From the NCBI RefSeq assembly GCF_003075045.1, contig NZ_QCZD01000002.1, positions 372,001 to 436,000 of the forward strand: a stretch of DNA of 64,000 nucleotides. Direction: 5' to 3'. The notes below the pieces were generated by a model that was not told the origin of the DNA, did no database searches, and worked only from the letters and a program-made list of their open reading frames with translations. The DNA comes from Maribacter litoralis (GTDB lineage Bacteria; Bacteroidota; Bacteroidia; Flavobacteriales; Flavobacteriaceae). The translations under genes were made by a program, and so were the position numbers. Of this stretch, positions 1-10,593 are shown piece by piece. How positions within the stretch are numbered: the first letter of the stretch is position 1; every line of letters begins with the position of its first letter.

Positions 1-113
1 GAATTCGTCATAGATCAGGTTTACCTTTAAGGGGTCAGCGAACTAAGAACAACTCTAGAACTAGAAAAGGAAAGCGTAAAACAGTTGCTAACAAGAAGAA
101 AGCGACTAAATAA
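1..113 (+). CDS. rpsM: 30S ribosomal protein S13, 3' end only
   Basis: The window opens inside this gene. Reading from base 3, the last 36 residues are visible and end at a TAA at 111-113. They include [20 protein letters not shown], the conserved basic C-terminal tail of S13 that contacts rRNA and tRNA in the head of the 30S subunit. The 5' part lies outside the window. The next gene, rpsK, starts 9 bases downstream, in the usual S13-S11 order of bacterial ribosomal operons. Confidence 0.93.
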   Translation, partial: IRHRSGLPLRGQRTKNNSRTRKGKRKTVANKKKATK

Positions 114-122
114 TAATTAGGT

Positions 123-515
123 ATGGCAAAGGCAAGTACTAAAGTTACCAAGAAACGTAAAGTTATAGTTGATTCTGTTGGTGAAGCACATATTAGCGCT
201 TCTTTCAACAATATCATTATCTCTTTGACAAATAAAAAGGGAGATGTTATTTCTTGGTCATCTGCTGGTAAATTAGGTTTTAGAGGATCTAAGAAAAATA
301 CACCTTATGCTGCTCAAGTAGCTGCAGAGGATTGCTCAAAAGTTGCTCATGAAGCAGGTTTGAGAAAAGTAAAGGTTTATGTAAAAGGTCCTGGTAACGG
401 AAGAGAATCTGCAATTAGATCTTTACATAATGCAGGTATAGAAGTAACTGAAATTATTGATGTTACTCCAATGCCTCACAATGGATGTAGACCTCCAAAA
501 AGAAGAAGAGTTTAA
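123..515 (+). CDS. rpsK: 30S ribosomal protein S11
   Basis: A 130-residue protein of the normal S11 length that helps form the platform of the 30S subunit near the 3' end of 16S rRNA. The C terminus carries the family signature [18 protein letters not shown], preceded by [14 protein letters not shown]. The N-terminal 20 or so residues are basic, as usual. It follows rpsM by 9 bases and has no recognisable Shine-Dalgarno sequence, as is typical for Bacteroidota. It is cotranscribed with rpsD, rpoA and rplQ. Confidence 0.98.
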   Translation: MAKASTKVTKKRKVIVDSVGEAHISASFNNIIISLTNKKGDVISWSSAGKLGFRGSKKNTPYAAQVAAEDCSKVAHEAGLRKVKVYVKGPGNGRESAIRSLHNAGIEVTEIIDVTPMPHNGCRPPKRRRV

Positions 516-603
516 TTAATTACAAATAATTTCACCGAAAGTGTAATTACGATTATCGAAGGATAAGCCTTAATTCATAATCTCACTTTCAAATTTTTAG
601 AAA

Positions 604-1209
604 ATGGCAAGATATACAGGACCAAAATCAAAGATCGCTCGTAAATTCGGCGAAGCAATTTTCGGAGACGATAAATCTTTCGAAAAGAAAAATTACCCTC
701 CAGGACAACACGGTAACAACAGAAGAAGAGGTAAAAAATCTGAGTACTCTGTTCAATTAATGGAGAAACAAAAAGCTAAATATACTTACGGTATTTTAGA
801 AAAGCAATTTAGAAACCTATTCCAGACTGCAAAGAGAAAAGAAGGTGTTGCTGGTGAAATTTTACTTCAATTATGTGAGTCTCGTTTAGATAACGTGGTT
901 TACAGAATGGGTATTTCTCCAACTAGAAGCGGTGCAAGACAATTGGTTTCTCATAGACACATTACGGTTAATGGTGAGTTGGTTAATATTCCTTCTTATT
1001 CATTAAAAGCAGGAGATGTTGTTGGTGTTAGAGAGAAATCTAAGTCATTACAAAGTATACAAGATTCATTAGCTGCAAACAATGCGGTGTATGAGTGGAT
1101 TTCTTGGAATAGCGAAAAGAAGGAAGGAACATATGTTTCAATTCCTGAAAGAATGCAAATTCCAGAAAATATCAAAGAACAATTAATTGTGGAGTTATAC
1201 TCTAAATAA
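604..1209 (+). CDS. rpsD: 30S ribosomal protein S4
   Basis: A 201-residue protein that nucleates 30S body assembly. The start [17 protein letters not shown] lacks the N-terminal Cys cluster, so this is the zinc-free form. The S4 RNA-binding domain lies at about residues 92-155 and contains [20 protein letters not shown]. The 88-base gap after rpsK is the longest in this operon and could hold an autoregulatory S4 site, but I see only weak pairing there (GATTAT/ATAATC). The spacing to rpoA is 17 bases. Confidence 0.98.
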   Translation: MARYTGPKSKIARKFGEAIFGDDKSFEKKNYPPGQHGNNRRRGKKSEYSVQLMEKQKAKYTYGILEKQFRNLFQTAKRKEGVAGEILLQLCESRLDNVVYRMGISPTRSGARQLVSHRHITVNGELVNIPSYSLKAGDVVGVREKSKSLQSIQDSLAANNAVYEWISWNSEKKEGTYVSIPERMQIPENIKEQLIVELYSK

Positions 1210-1226
1210 ACAACAACGATCCAATT

Positions 1227-2219
1227 ATGGCATTATTTAATTTTCAGAAACCCGATAAAGTAATAATGATCGATTCCTCTGATTTCGAAGGGAAGTTTGA
1301 ATTTCGCCCTTTGGAACCTGGTTATGGATTAACTGTTGGGAATGCATTAAGACGAGTATTGCTGTCTTCATTAGAAGGGCATGCAATTACTTCGGTTAGG
1401 ATAGATAAAGTAGAGCATGAGTTCTCAATGATTCCTGGCGTTGTTGAAGATGTAACAGAGATTATATTAAACTTGAAACAAGTACGTTTCAAGAAACAAA
1501 TAGAAGATTCTGAAGCTGAAGTTGTTTCAATTTCAGTTAGTGGAAAGAATCAATTGACTGCCGGTGATTTTCAAAAATTCATTTCTGGATATCAAGTACT
1601 GAATCCAGATTTAGTTATCTGTAATATGGATGCTAAAGTAAGCATCAATATGGAGATTACTATTGAGAAAGGTAGAGGATATGTACCTGCTGAAGAGAAC
1701 AGAAAATCTGGCGCTCCATTAGGTACTATAGCTGTTGATTCTATCTTTACACCTATAAAAAATGTAAAGTACAGTATCGAAAACTTTCGTGTAGAGCAAA
1801 AAACGGATTATGAAAAATTGGTTTTTGAAATCTCTTCTGATGGATCAATCCATCCTAAGGATGCTTTGACCGAGGCGGCAAAAGTTCTTATTCATCACTT
1901 CATGTTATTCTCAGATGAGCGTATCACTTTAGAAGCCGATGAAATTGCTCAAACAGAGACTTATGATGAAGAGTCTTTACATATGAGGCAATTATTGAAA
2001 ACTAAATTAGTAGATATGGACCTTTCTGTTCGTGCACTAAACTGTTTAAAAGCTGCTGAAGTAGATACTTTAGGTGATTTAGTTTCTTTTAATAAGAACG
2101 ATTTAATGAAGTTTAGAAACTTCGGTAAAAAATCTTTAACGGAACTTGAAGAACTTGTTATAAACAAAGGTTTAAGTTTTGGTATGGATTTATCAAAATA
2201 CAAATTAGATAAAGATTAA
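1227..2219 (+). CDS. rpoA: DNA-directed RNA polymerase subunit alpha
   Basis: A 330-residue alpha subunit of the usual length. The N-terminal dimerisation and assembly domain (about residues 1-235) contains the family motif [20 protein letters not shown]. The C-terminal domain (about 255-320) contains [16 protein letters not shown] and the helix-hairpin-helix segment [16 protein letters not shown], which contacts UP elements and activators. It lies in the conserved rpsD-rpoA-rplQ order. Confidence 0.98.
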   Translation: MALFNFQKPDKVIMIDSSDFEGKFEFRPLEPGYGLTVGNALRRVLLSSLEGHAITSVRIDKVEHEFSMIPGVVEDVTEIILNLKQVRFKKQIEDSEAEVVSISVSGKNQLTAGDFQKFISGYQVLNPDLVICNMDAKVSINMEITIEKGRGYVPAEENRKSGAPLGTIAVDSIFTPIKNVKYSIENFRVEQKTDYEKLVFEISSDGSIHPKDALTEAAKVLIHHFMLFSDERITLEADEIAQTETYDEESLHMRQLLKTKLVDMDLSVRALNCLKAAEVDTLGDLVSFNKNDLMKFRNFGKKSLTELEELVINKGLSFGMDLSKYKLDKD

Positions 2220-2222
2220 ATA

Positions 2223-2267
2223 ATCATATTTTGCTCCTCGTTCTATCGAGTTTGGTAGCAAGATGAT
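2223..2267 (+). promoter_or_regulatory. Stem-loop in the rpoA-rplQ spacer
   Basis: Most of the 59-base gap between rpoA and rplQ can fold into one segmented stem: ATCAT (2223-2227) with ATGAT (2263-2267), TTGCT (2231-2235) with AGCAA (2257-2261), and CTCG (2237-2240) with CGAG (2247-2250) closing a TTCTAT loop. There is no T tract, so it is not a terminator. It might tune rplQ translation or mark an RNA processing site. The structure is read by eye. Confidence 0.4.
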
Positions 2268-2278
2268 AAAACAAAAAC

Positions 2279-2833
2279 ATGAGACACGGTAAAAAAGTTA
2301 ACCACTTAGGTAGAAAAACTGCTCACAGAAAAGCAATGTTAGCAAACATGGCTTGTTCTTTGATCGAGCATAAAAGAATCAACACTACTGTTGCAAAAGC
2401 AAAAGCTTTAAAACAATTTGTTGAGCCTTTGATTACTAAATCAAAAGCAGAAAACAACGTTAGTGCTGAAAAAGGTACACACAACAGACGTATCGTTTTT
2501 AAAAACCTTCGTGATAAGAATGCAGTTACTGAATTATTCAGTGTTGTTTCTGAAAAAGTAGCAGACAGACCAGGTGGTTACACTAGAATTATCAAGTTAG
2601 GTAATCGTTTAGGTGATAACGCTGATATGGCAATGATAGAATTGGTTGACTTCAACGAATTGTACAATGCTGGTAAGCCTAAGAAAAAATCTACTAGAAG
2701 AAGTAGAAGGTCTGGTTCTACTAATACTGAAGCTACTTCTGTAGAGAAAGAAACTAAAGTAGTAGAAGAAGCAAAGCCTGAAGCTGAAGCGCAAACTGAT
2801 ACAGAAGCTAAGACAGATGATTCAAAGGAATAA
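2279..2833 (+). CDS. rplQ: 50S ribosomal protein L17 with acidic C-terminal tail
   Basis: Residues 1 to about 120 are canonical L17: [20 protein letters not shown] at the start and [19 protein letters not shown] near residue 105. The protein has 184 residues against about 120-130 in most bacteria. The extra 60 residues are low-complexity: first Lys/Arg/Ser-rich, then Glu/Ala/Thr-rich. Such tails occur in Bacteroidota ribosomal proteins. This is the last gene of the ribosomal operon, and a strong terminator follows. Confidence 0.97.
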   Translation: MRHGKKVNHLGRKTAHRKAMLANMACSLIEHKRINTTVAKAKALKQFVEPLITKSKAENNVSAEKGTHNRRIVFKNLRDKNAVTELFSVVSEKVADRPGGYTRIIKLGNRLGDNADMAMIELVDFNELYNAGKPKKKSTRRSRRSGSTNTEATSVEKETKVVEEAKPEAEAQTDTEAKTDDSKE

Positions 2834-2856
2834 CATTGTCAATAAATATTAATAAT

Positions 2857-2892
2857 GAAAAAGGATAAGCTTTCTAGCTTATCCTTTTTTTT
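2857..2892 (+). terminator. Terminator of the rpsM-rplQ operon
   Basis: AAGGATAAGC (2861-2870), a six-base loop TTTCTA, and GCTTATCCTT (2877-2886) form a perfect 10-bp stem followed by a T run to 2892. It lies 24 bases after the rplQ stop codon and upstream of carA. Confidence 0.93.
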
Positions 2893-2929
2893 ATGTTTTT
2901 TTGTTAACGAAATAAATTATAAGTACAAA

Positions 2930-4057
2930 ATGAAATATCAAGCAAAGAGAAAAGCACTAATATTACTTGCCGACGGAACTATCTTTTATGGTAAGTCAGT
3001 AGGGGATAAAGAAGGTACTGCTTTTGGTGAGGTATGTTTTAATACGGGCATGACCGGTTATCAAGAGATTTTTACAGATCCTTCTTATTTTGGTCAGATA
3101 ATGGTTACTACAAATGCGCATATTGGTAATTATGGTGTAAACAAAGATGAAATAGAATCGGAATCCATAAAAATTTCTGGTTTGGTTTGTAGAAATTTTA
3201 GTTATGAATATTCTAGACCTTTAGCAGATGATAGTCTTCAAGGCTTTTTAGAACAAAACGGACTTTTTGCAATATCTGATGTAGATACACGTGCTTTGGT
3301 TAGTTATATTAGGGATAATGGAGCCATGAATGCGGTAATATCTACTGAGGTTGATAATGTAGAAGATTTAAAAAAGCGTTTAAGTGAAGTGCCAAGCATG
3401 GAAGGACTGGAGCTAGCTTCTAAAGTATCTACCAAAGAAGCCTATTTTGTAGGGGATGAAAATGCGACCTTTAAAATAGCTGCATTGGATATTGGAATCA
3501 AGAAAAATATTTTAAGAAATCTTGTGAAAAGAGGCGCTTATGTAAAAGTGTTTCCCTATAATAGTAGTTTTGAGGAGATGTCTTCGTGGAATCCTGATGC
3601 TTATTTCATATCTAATGGTCCTGGAGATCCAGAGCCCTTAGTTGATGCTATTACTGCTGTTAAGAAAATGATAGAAACAGATAAACCACTTTTTGGAATT
3701 TGTTTAGGACATCAAGTTTTAGCTTTGGCAAATGGTGTTTCAACCTATAAAATGCATAATGGTCATAGAGGAATTAATCATCCGATTTTAAATCTGATAA
3801 CGGGTAAAGGAGAAATTACTTCACAAAATCACGGATTTGCAATTAATAGAGAGGAAACCGAAGCAAATACCAATTTAGAGATTACACATACGCATCTAAA
3901 TGATAAAACGGTTGCCGGTATAAAAATGAAGAATAAGGATGTTTTTTCTGTGCAATATCACCCAGAAGCTAGTCCTGGTCCTCACGATGCCGATTATCTA
4001 TTTGATGATTTTTTCAAATTGATCGAGAAAAGTTCAAAACATAACGAAATAGTTTAA
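2930..4057 (+). CDS. carA: Carbamoyl-phosphate synthase small subunit
   Basis: The glutaminase subunit of carbamoyl-phosphate synthase, which supplies ammonia from glutamine for arginine and pyrimidine synthesis. The N-terminal CPSase small-chain domain includes FGEVCFNTGMTGYQEIFTDP. The C-terminal class I glutamine amidotransferase domain has the nucleophile motif GICLGHQ at about residue 258 and the His/Glu pair in QYHPEASPGP near residue 344. The frame is open from 2855, but that would place the start inside the upstream terminator and add 25 unconserved residues. I choose ATG 2930 (MKYQAKRKALILLADG), giving 375 residues. The large subunit carB is not in the window. Confidence 0.96.
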   Translation: MKYQAKRKALILLADGTIFYGKSVGDKEGTAFGEVCFNTGMTGYQEIFTDPSYFGQIMVTTNAHIGNYGVNKDEIESESIKISGLVCRNFSYEYSRPLADDSLQGFLEQNGLFAISDVDTRALVSYIRDNGAMNAVISTEVDNVEDLKKRLSEVPSMEGLELASKVSTKEAYFVGDENATFKIAALDIGIKKNILRNLVKRGAYVKVFPYNSSFEEMSSWNPDAYFISNGPGDPEPLVDAITAVKKMIETDKPLFGICLGHQVLALANGVSTYKMHNGHRGINHPILNLITGKGEITSQNHGFAINREETEANTNLEITHTHLNDKTVAGIKMKNKDVFSVQYHPEASPGPHDADYLFDDFFKLIEKSSKHNEIV

Positions 4058-4074
4058 ATAAACATTATTTAATT

Positions 4075-5452
<1,378 letters not shown>

Positions 5453-5474
5453 TTTAGATGCGAAATATATTATT

Positions 5475-5506
5475 AAGCCTTTCTTTCGAGAAAGGCTTTT
5501 TTTTTT
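5475..5506 (+). terminator. Terminator after eno
   Basis: AAGCCTTTCT (5475-5484), a TTCG tetraloop, and AGAAAGGCTT (5489-5498) give a perfect 10-bp stem followed by eight Ts. Confidence 0.95.
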
Positions 5507-5571
5507 GGCGTACTTCAAAACTTTAACTACCTTTTGAGAATAAACCAATAATGATACCCCTTTGTTAGCGT

Positions 5572-7107
5572 ATGAATAATTTTCTTTTTGTTTCAGCAGA
5601 AAACGATGCTATTCCAGATTGTAAAGCGGGTGGAATGGGTGATGTTGTAAGAGATGTGCCTAGGGAGATTTCGAAACGAGAAGATAGGGTTCACGTGGTT
5701 GTGCCTTCTTACTCTAGATTGCATAAGAATGGAATTTTTAAAACCAAATTAGAGTTTAGCCTTCGTGGTGTTTCCTATACTGCAGAGTTGTACGAGGTTA
5801 TTCCAAAAAGAGTAGATAAGAATATAACACATTATGTTATTCATCATCCAGAAATAGTAGAAGGTGGTATTGCACATATTTATCATGATGACCCTACAGA
5901 ACCATTTTTTAATGATTTTGTAAAATTTGTCATTTTTTGTACCGCTACTGCAGAAGCCATTAAAATTGGTGCTTTTGGAGATTTAGATATAGTGCATTTA
6001 CATGATTGGCATTCTGCGGCACTTTTGTTTATAAAGACTTATCATCCAAATTATAGTGATTTGAAAAAGATGAGATATGTCTACACCATACATAATTTGG
6101 CAATACAGGGTATCCGTCCTTTTTATAATAATTATGCCTCTGTGAACAATTGGTTTCCAGAAATACAGTTGGATCACAATGCCTTAATGGACTCTAGATA
6201 TCATGATTGTATTAATTTAATGGCAGTTGGTATTCGTTTGGCAGATGCCGTGCATACGGTATCTCCTTCATATAAAGAAGATGTACTTTTACCTAGTAGA
6301 AGACCAGAGTTTATAGGTGGTGAAAGTTTAGAAAATGATTTGTTGAATGCGGATAATGAAGGTCGTCTCTTTGGTATTTTAAATGCTAGTAACTATGGTA
6401 ATATAAGAGTTGCGGAAAAAGGTTTTCTTTATAGGAATACGGTTAAAGCGTTATTTAGATGGCTACAAGAAAACTCAAAGAAATATAAAGCAGATTTTTT
6501 AGCACATACTGGGGAAAAGATTATGCAGTACGTAGGCAATAGACCTAAATTTATAGTGTCTAGTGTAGCAAGACTTACAGAGCAGAAATTTTATTTTTTA
6601 AAGCGCTCACCTGAAGCATTTGAAAAAATGTTGGTGAGGTTGAATGAGGTAGATGGTATATTTATGCTCTTAGGGACCGGAGACCCAGATTATGAGGAAT
6701 TTTTTCGTCATATGAGTTACCATCATAAGAATTTCGTATTCACCAACGGGCAGTCGGAAGATTTGATCGATTCTATGTATTTGGAAACCGACCTCTATTT
6801 TATGCCAAGTTTGTTTGAACCTTGTGGAATAAGTCAAATGTTGGCGATGAGAAATGGAAATCCTTGCTTGGTGCATCATACAGGCGGATTAAAAGATACC
6901 GTAGATCACTTGAAAACAGGTTTCGCTTTTAGCGGAAATACCTATGATGAACAGATAAGTAACATGGTGAAAAGCTTCGATGAAGCATTGACCATTTGGG
7001 AGCATGATAAGGACACTTGGAAAAAGATAAAAGCGAACGCAAAAAAAGCTCGTTTTACTTGGGAAAAATCTTTAGATGCGTATTATGAGTCACTATATCT
7101 GTTGTAA
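5572..7107 (+). CDS. glgA: Glycogen/starch synthase-like glycosyltransferase (GT5)
   Basis: A 511-residue GT-B fold glycosyltransferase. The N-terminal starch-synthase catalytic domain begins NNFLFVSAEND and has the ADP-glucose-binding loop as KAGGMGDV (Lys18), a variant of the usual K-x-G-G-L-G-D-V. The C-terminal half has the nucleotide-binding segment SVARLTEQK and the acceptor/phosphate region LFEPCGISQMLAMRNG near residue 416, followed by HHTGGLKDTV. Family knowledge suggests alpha-1,4-glucan synthesis from ADP-glucose. No glgB, glgC or glgP is nearby, so the pathway role is inferred from similarity only. Confidence 0.85.
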   Translation: MNNFLFVSAENDAIPDCKAGGMGDVVRDVPREISKREDRVHVVVPSYSRLHKNGIFKTKLEFSLRGVSYTAELYEVIPKRVDKNITHYVIHHPEIVEGGIAHIYHDDPTEPFFNDFVKFVIFCTATAEAIKIGAFGDLDIVHLHDWHSAALLFIKTYHPNYSDLKKMRYVYTIHNLAIQGIRPFYNNYASVNNWFPEIQLDHNALMDSRYHDCINLMAVGIRLADAVHTVSPSYKEDVLLPSRRPEFIGGESLENDLLNADNEGRLFGILNASNYGNIRVAEKGFLYRNTVKALFRWLQENSKKYKADFLAHTGEKIMQYVGNRPKFIVSSVARLTEQKFYFLKRSPEAFEKMLVRLNEVDGIFMLLGTGDPDYEEFFRHMSYHHKNFVFTNGQSEDLIDSMYLETDLYFMPSLFEPCGISQMLAMRNGNPCLVHHTGGLKDTVDHLKTGFAFSGNTYDEQISNMVKSFDEALTIWEHDKDTWKKIKANAKKARFTWEKSLDAYYESLYLL

Positions 7108-7143
7108 TGAAAGCTATTCATAGTACTTATTGTTAATTTTACC

Positions 7144-7192
7144 CAAAACAGATTTTTGAAATTGGTAGACCAATCCTGTTTTGTTAACTTTA
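7144..7192 (+). promoter_or_regulatory. gltA promoter with overlapping palindrome
   Basis: TTG (7162-7164), 20 bases, then TAACTTTA (7185-7192) fits the flavobacterial promoter pattern with one mismatch (final A for G). The TTG lies within the perfect palindrome ATTGGT-AG-ACCAAT (7161-7174). This is itself nested in an outer inverted repeat, CAAAACAG (7144-7151) with CTGTTTTG (7176-7183). The arrangement could be an operator over the -33 element or part of a terminator for the upstream gene; no clean T tract follows. Confidence 0.6.
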
Positions 7193-7222
7193 CGAGGAGT
7201 ATTTAAAACGTAAAAATTAAAA

Positions 7223-8509
7223 ATGTCAGACAAAGCTATTTTAGAATATAATGGTGAAAAATATGAGTTTCCGGTAATAAAGGGAACCGAAGATGAACTT
7301 GCAATAGATATCAAATCTTTGCGTTCTGCAACCAAAGGAATGATAACCATTGATCCGGGTTTTAAAAATACAGGATCATGTGAAAGTGCTATTACTTTTT
7401 TAGATGGCGAAAAAGGAATTTTACGTTACAGAGGATATTCAATTGAGGAGTTAGCTGAGAAGGCAGATTTCTTAGAAGTTGCATATGCTTTAATATTTGG
7501 AAACTTACCTAACAAAGAAGAACTGGCAAAGTTCCATAAGGATATAAAAGATGAGTCTCACGTAGATGAGGAGATGAAAAAGATTTTGGACGGTTTTCCA
7601 AAGTCTGCACACCCAATGGGTGTTTTATCATCTTTGACAAGTGCATTAATTGCATTTAACCCGTCTACAGTTGATGTAAGTTCAGATGAAGATATGTACC
7701 ATGCAATTGTACGTATTCTTGCAAAATTTCCGGTTCTTGTTGCCTGGACTTTACGTAAAAAGAAAGGTCTTCCATTAGATTATGGAGATGATAGTTTAGG
7801 GTATGTTGAGAACATTCATAAAATGATGTTCAAGCGTCCTAATCAAGATTATAAAAAGAACAAGGTTGTTATTGAGGCATTAGACAAGTTATTGATATTA
7901 CATGCAGATCATGAACAAAACTGTTCTACGAGTACTGTTCGTATCGTAGGTTCTTCACATGCTGGTTTATTCGCGTCTTTATCTGCTGGTATTTCAGCGC
8001 TTTGGGGACCACTTCATGGTGGTGCCAACCAAGCGGTTTTAGAAATGCTTGAAGCTATTGAGGCTGATGGTGGTGACACTAAAAAATACATGGCTAAAGC
8101 AAAAGATAAGTCTGATCCTTTCAGGCTAATGGGCTTTGGACATAGAGTTTACAAAAACTTCGACCCACGTGCTAAAATTATTAAAGTTGCAGCAGACGAG
8201 GTGTTGGCAGACTTAGGTATTGATGATCCTATTCTTGATATTGCCAAAGGTTTAGAAAAAGAAGCACTTGAAGATCAGTACTTTGTTGATAGAAAATTAT
8301 ATCCTAATGTAGATTTCTATTCAGGTATTATTTACAGAGCTTTGGGTATACCAACAGAAATGTTTACGGTTATGTTCGCATTGGGTAGATTACCAGGGTG
8401 GATTGCACAATGGAGAGAAATGAGATTGAAAGGCGAACCAATTGGTAGACCAAGACAAGTATATACAGGTGAAAATTTAAGATCTTTTGTCGAACTTGAC
8501 AAAAGGTAG
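7223..8509 (+). CDS. gltA: Citrate synthase (type II, hexameric-like)
   Basis: Condenses oxaloacetate and acetyl-CoA at entry to the TCA cycle. The 428-residue length equals that of the E. coli enzyme. Catalytic residues are visible: His at about 265 in WGPLHGGANQA, His at about 307 in GFGHRVYKNFDPRAK, and Asp at about 364 in VDFYSGI. LHADHEQNCSTSTVR near residue 227 is also typical. It has its own promoter and terminator. Confidence 0.98.
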   Translation: MSDKAILEYNGEKYEFPVIKGTEDELAIDIKSLRSATKGMITIDPGFKNTGSCESAITFLDGEKGILRYRGYSIEELAEKADFLEVAYALIFGNLPNKEELAKFHKDIKDESHVDEEMKKILDGFPKSAHPMGVLSSLTSALIAFNPSTVDVSSDEDMYHAIVRILAKFPVLVAWTLRKKKGLPLDYGDDSLGYVENIHKMMFKRPNQDYKKNKVVIEALDKLLILHADHEQNCSTSTVRIVGSSHAGLFASLSAGISALWGPLHGGANQAVLEMLEAIEADGGDTKKYMAKAKDKSDPFRLMGFGHRVYKNFDPRAKIIKVAADEVLADLGIDDPILDIAKGLEKEALEDQYFVDRKLYPNVDFYSGIIYRALGIPTEMFTVMFALGRLPGWIAQWREMRLKGEPIGRPRQVYTGENLRSFVELDKR

Positions 8510-8532
8510 ATTGCTACCGTTAATAAAAAAAC

Positions 8533-8567
8533 AAAAGCTCTTTTAATTTTTAAAGGAGCTTTTTTTT
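8533..8567 (+). terminator. Terminator after gltA
   Basis: AAAGCTCTTTTAA and TTAAAGGAGCTTT form a stem with one G-T wobble around a short AT-rich loop, followed by seven to eight Ts. It lies between gltA and the DDAH-like gene. Confidence 0.9.
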
Positions 8568-8602
8568 GTGCCATATTTTAATTCATATTTAAATATAGAC
8601 TT

Positions 8603-9517
8603 ATGTTACAATTAAATATCAATGATGAAATTTCACCTTTAAAGGCGGTTGTGCTGGGTATCGCGAAAAGTTCGGGACCAACACCTACTTTAGAGGAAGC
8701 TTATGACCCAAAATCCAAAGAACATATTAAGGCGGGTACTTATCCCTTGGAAGCCGATATGATTGAAGAAATGGAAGCTTTTAAAAATGTCTTTGAAAAA
8801 TATGATGTTAAGGTTTTTAGACCCGAGGTTCTTGAAGATTGTAATCAGATATTTACCCGAGATATCGCTTTTGTTATTGAAGATAAATTGATAAAAGCCA
8901 ATATCTTGCCTGATCGCGAACAAGAGGTAGAGGCTATTTTACATGTTCTGGATAAAATAGACGATAATAATATTCTAACCCCACCAGATGATGTTCATGT
9001 AGAAGGTGGCGATGTAATGCCTTGGAATGATTATATTTTCGTTGGTACGTATACCGCAGATGATTACCCTTCATATATTACAGCAAGAACTAATAAGGCT
9101 GCTGTTGAATATTTGACCAAACAGTTTCCTCACAAAACAATCAAATCATTTGAGTTGCGTAAATCCAATACCGTAGCTAAAGACAATGCCTTGCATTTAG
9201 ATTGTTGTTTTCAACCCTTAGGTAAGGGAAAAGCTATCATTCATAAAAATGGTTTTCTGGTAGAGGAGGAGTACCAGTGGTTGGTAGACTTTTTTGGTAA
9301 AGAGAATGTTTTTGAAATCGATGCTGTGGAAATGTACCATATGTACAGTAACGTTTTTTCTATTTCACCAGACGTGGTTGTATCTGAACAAAACTTTACC
9401 CGACTTAACAATTGGTTACGCGAACAGGGCTTTACGGTAGAAGAGATTCCGTATGCAGAGATATCAAAACAAGAAGGCTTACTTCGTTGTAGTACGTTGC
9501 CCCTAATTAGAGATTAA
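8603..9517 (+). CDS. DDAH-like guanidino-modifying hydrolase
   Basis: A 304-residue member of the amidinotransferase/deiminase superfamily. The three conserved pieces are present: the acidic pair in HVEGGDV (Glu134, Asp137), the catalytic His198 in LHLDCCF, and the nucleophilic Cys296 in LLRCSTLPL near the C terminus. Members hydrolyse or transfer guanidino carbons of arginine derivatives. Exact substrate (dimethylarginine, arginine, citrulline-related) cannot be read from sequence. It lies 40 bases upstream of ctlX, and the two are probably cotranscribed for arginine/citrulline breakdown. Confidence 0.83.
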   Translation: MLQLNINDEISPLKAVVLGIAKSSGPTPTLEEAYDPKSKEHIKAGTYPLEADMIEEMEAFKNVFEKYDVKVFRPEVLEDCNQIFTRDIAFVIEDKLIKANILPDREQEVEAILHVLDKIDDNNILTPPDDVHVEGGDVMPWNDYIFVGTYTADDYPSYITARTNKAAVEYLTKQFPHKTIKSFELRKSNTVAKDNALHLDCCFQPLGKGKAIIHKNGFLVEEEYQWLVDFFGKENVFEIDAVEMYHMYSNVFSISPDVVVSEQNFTRLNNWLREQGFTVEEIPYAEISKQEGLLRCSTLPLIRD

Positions 9518-9557
9518 TTAATAATTCAAAAATAGTAACAACTTAATTAGTACCCCT

Positions 9558-10487
9558 ATGCAAATTACAAATACAATACTCATGATTCGTCCTATTTCAT
9601 TCAGAATGAATGAACAGACCGCTGTCAATAACTACTTTATGGAAGATATTGATATGAAGAATCAAGAAATAAATCAGAAAGCTCAAGAGGAGTTTGATGC
9701 ATTTGTATCCGTATTAAAAAATAAAGGCGTTAATGTTATTGTTGTGCAGGATACCAAAGAACCTGATACTCCAGATAGTGTTTTTCCAAATAATTGGATT
9801 TCTTTTCATGCAAACGGTACGGTAGGGGTATACCCAATGTTTGCTGAGAATAGAAGGGAAGAGCGCCGAGATGATATTTTCGATACCTTAGAAGAGAACG
9901 GGTTCAAAATAAATGATATTATCGATTATACTTCTGCCGAAGAAGAAGAATTGTTTCTTGAAGGTACCGGTAGTATTCTCATTGACAGGGTAAATAAAAA
10001 AGCGTATTGTGCACTTTCTGAACGCGCAGACGAGGAATTGTTTATAGAGTTCTGTGAAGATTTTGATTTCTTTCCGGTAATATTTACAGCGAATCAATCT
10101 GTAGACGGTAAAAGGCTACCTATATATCACACTAATGTAATGATGGCATTGGCAGAAAATTTTGTTGTTATTTGTGCAGACTCCATCGATGATAAAAAGG
10201 AAAGAAAGAATGTATTGGACCATCTTAAGAAAGATGGTAAAGAAATCATTACCATTACAGAACAGCAAATGCATCATTTTGCTGGTAATATGTTGCAGGT
10301 TTTAGGCGGTAATGATAAAAGATATATGGTTATGAGTTCGGCGGCATATCATAGTTTGACTAAAGATCAGATTACTCAAATAGAGAAACACTGTGGTATT
10401 CTACATAGTTCTTTGCATACTATTGAAACCTGTGGAGGTGGTAGTGCTCGTTGTATGATGGCTGAAGTTTTTCTTCCTAAAGCATAA
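9558..10487 (+). CDS. ctlX: Citrulline utilisation hydrolase CtlX-like
   Basis: A 309-residue protein of the same superfamily as its upstream neighbour but a separate family. The start TILMIRPISFRMNEQTAVNNY is typical of CtlX. Conserved sites are Glu in FLEGTGSILID (about residue 134), His191 in IYHTNVMMAL, and Cys299 in CGGGSARCMMAEVFLP. The family is named for citrulline utilisation. It is the last gene of a presumed two-gene unit. Confidence 0.85.
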   Translation: MQITNTILMIRPISFRMNEQTAVNNYFMEDIDMKNQEINQKAQEEFDAFVSVLKNKGVNVIVVQDTKEPDTPDSVFPNNWISFHANGTVGVYPMFAENRREERRDDIFDTLEENGFKINDIIDYTSAEEEELFLEGTGSILIDRVNKKAYCALSERADEELFIEFCEDFDFFPVIFTANQSVDGKRLPIYHTNVMMALAENFVVICADSIDDKKERKNVLDHLKKDGKEIITITEQQMHHFAGNMLQVLGGNDKRYMVMSSAAYHSLTKDQITQIEKHCGILHSSLHTIETCGGGSARCMMAEVFLPKA

Positions 10488-10498
10488 TAATACGTGTT

Positions 10499-10530
10499 GG
10501 CCTATTGAAATAATTAAATTTAATAGGCTA
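10499..10530 (+). other. Imperfect hairpin after ctlX
   Basis: GGCCTATTGAAAT and ATTTAATAGGCT are complementary except for one bulged base, with an AATTAA-like loop. It could act as a weak terminator, but there is no run of Ts directly after it. TATCTTCA at about 10552-10559, ahead of the cytochrome gene, resembles a -7 element. Confidence 0.35.
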
Positions 10531-10593
10531 ACATTTGTTAACGGTATTCGCTATCTTCATAGAGATTGAAAGTTTTATCTATCAAAGGTTTTT

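Noticed and set aside
2855-2929. Longer carA reading frame starting at 2855
   Set aside because: The extra 25 codons run through the stem and T tract of the ribosomal operon terminator, and the conserved protein begins at the ATG at 2930.
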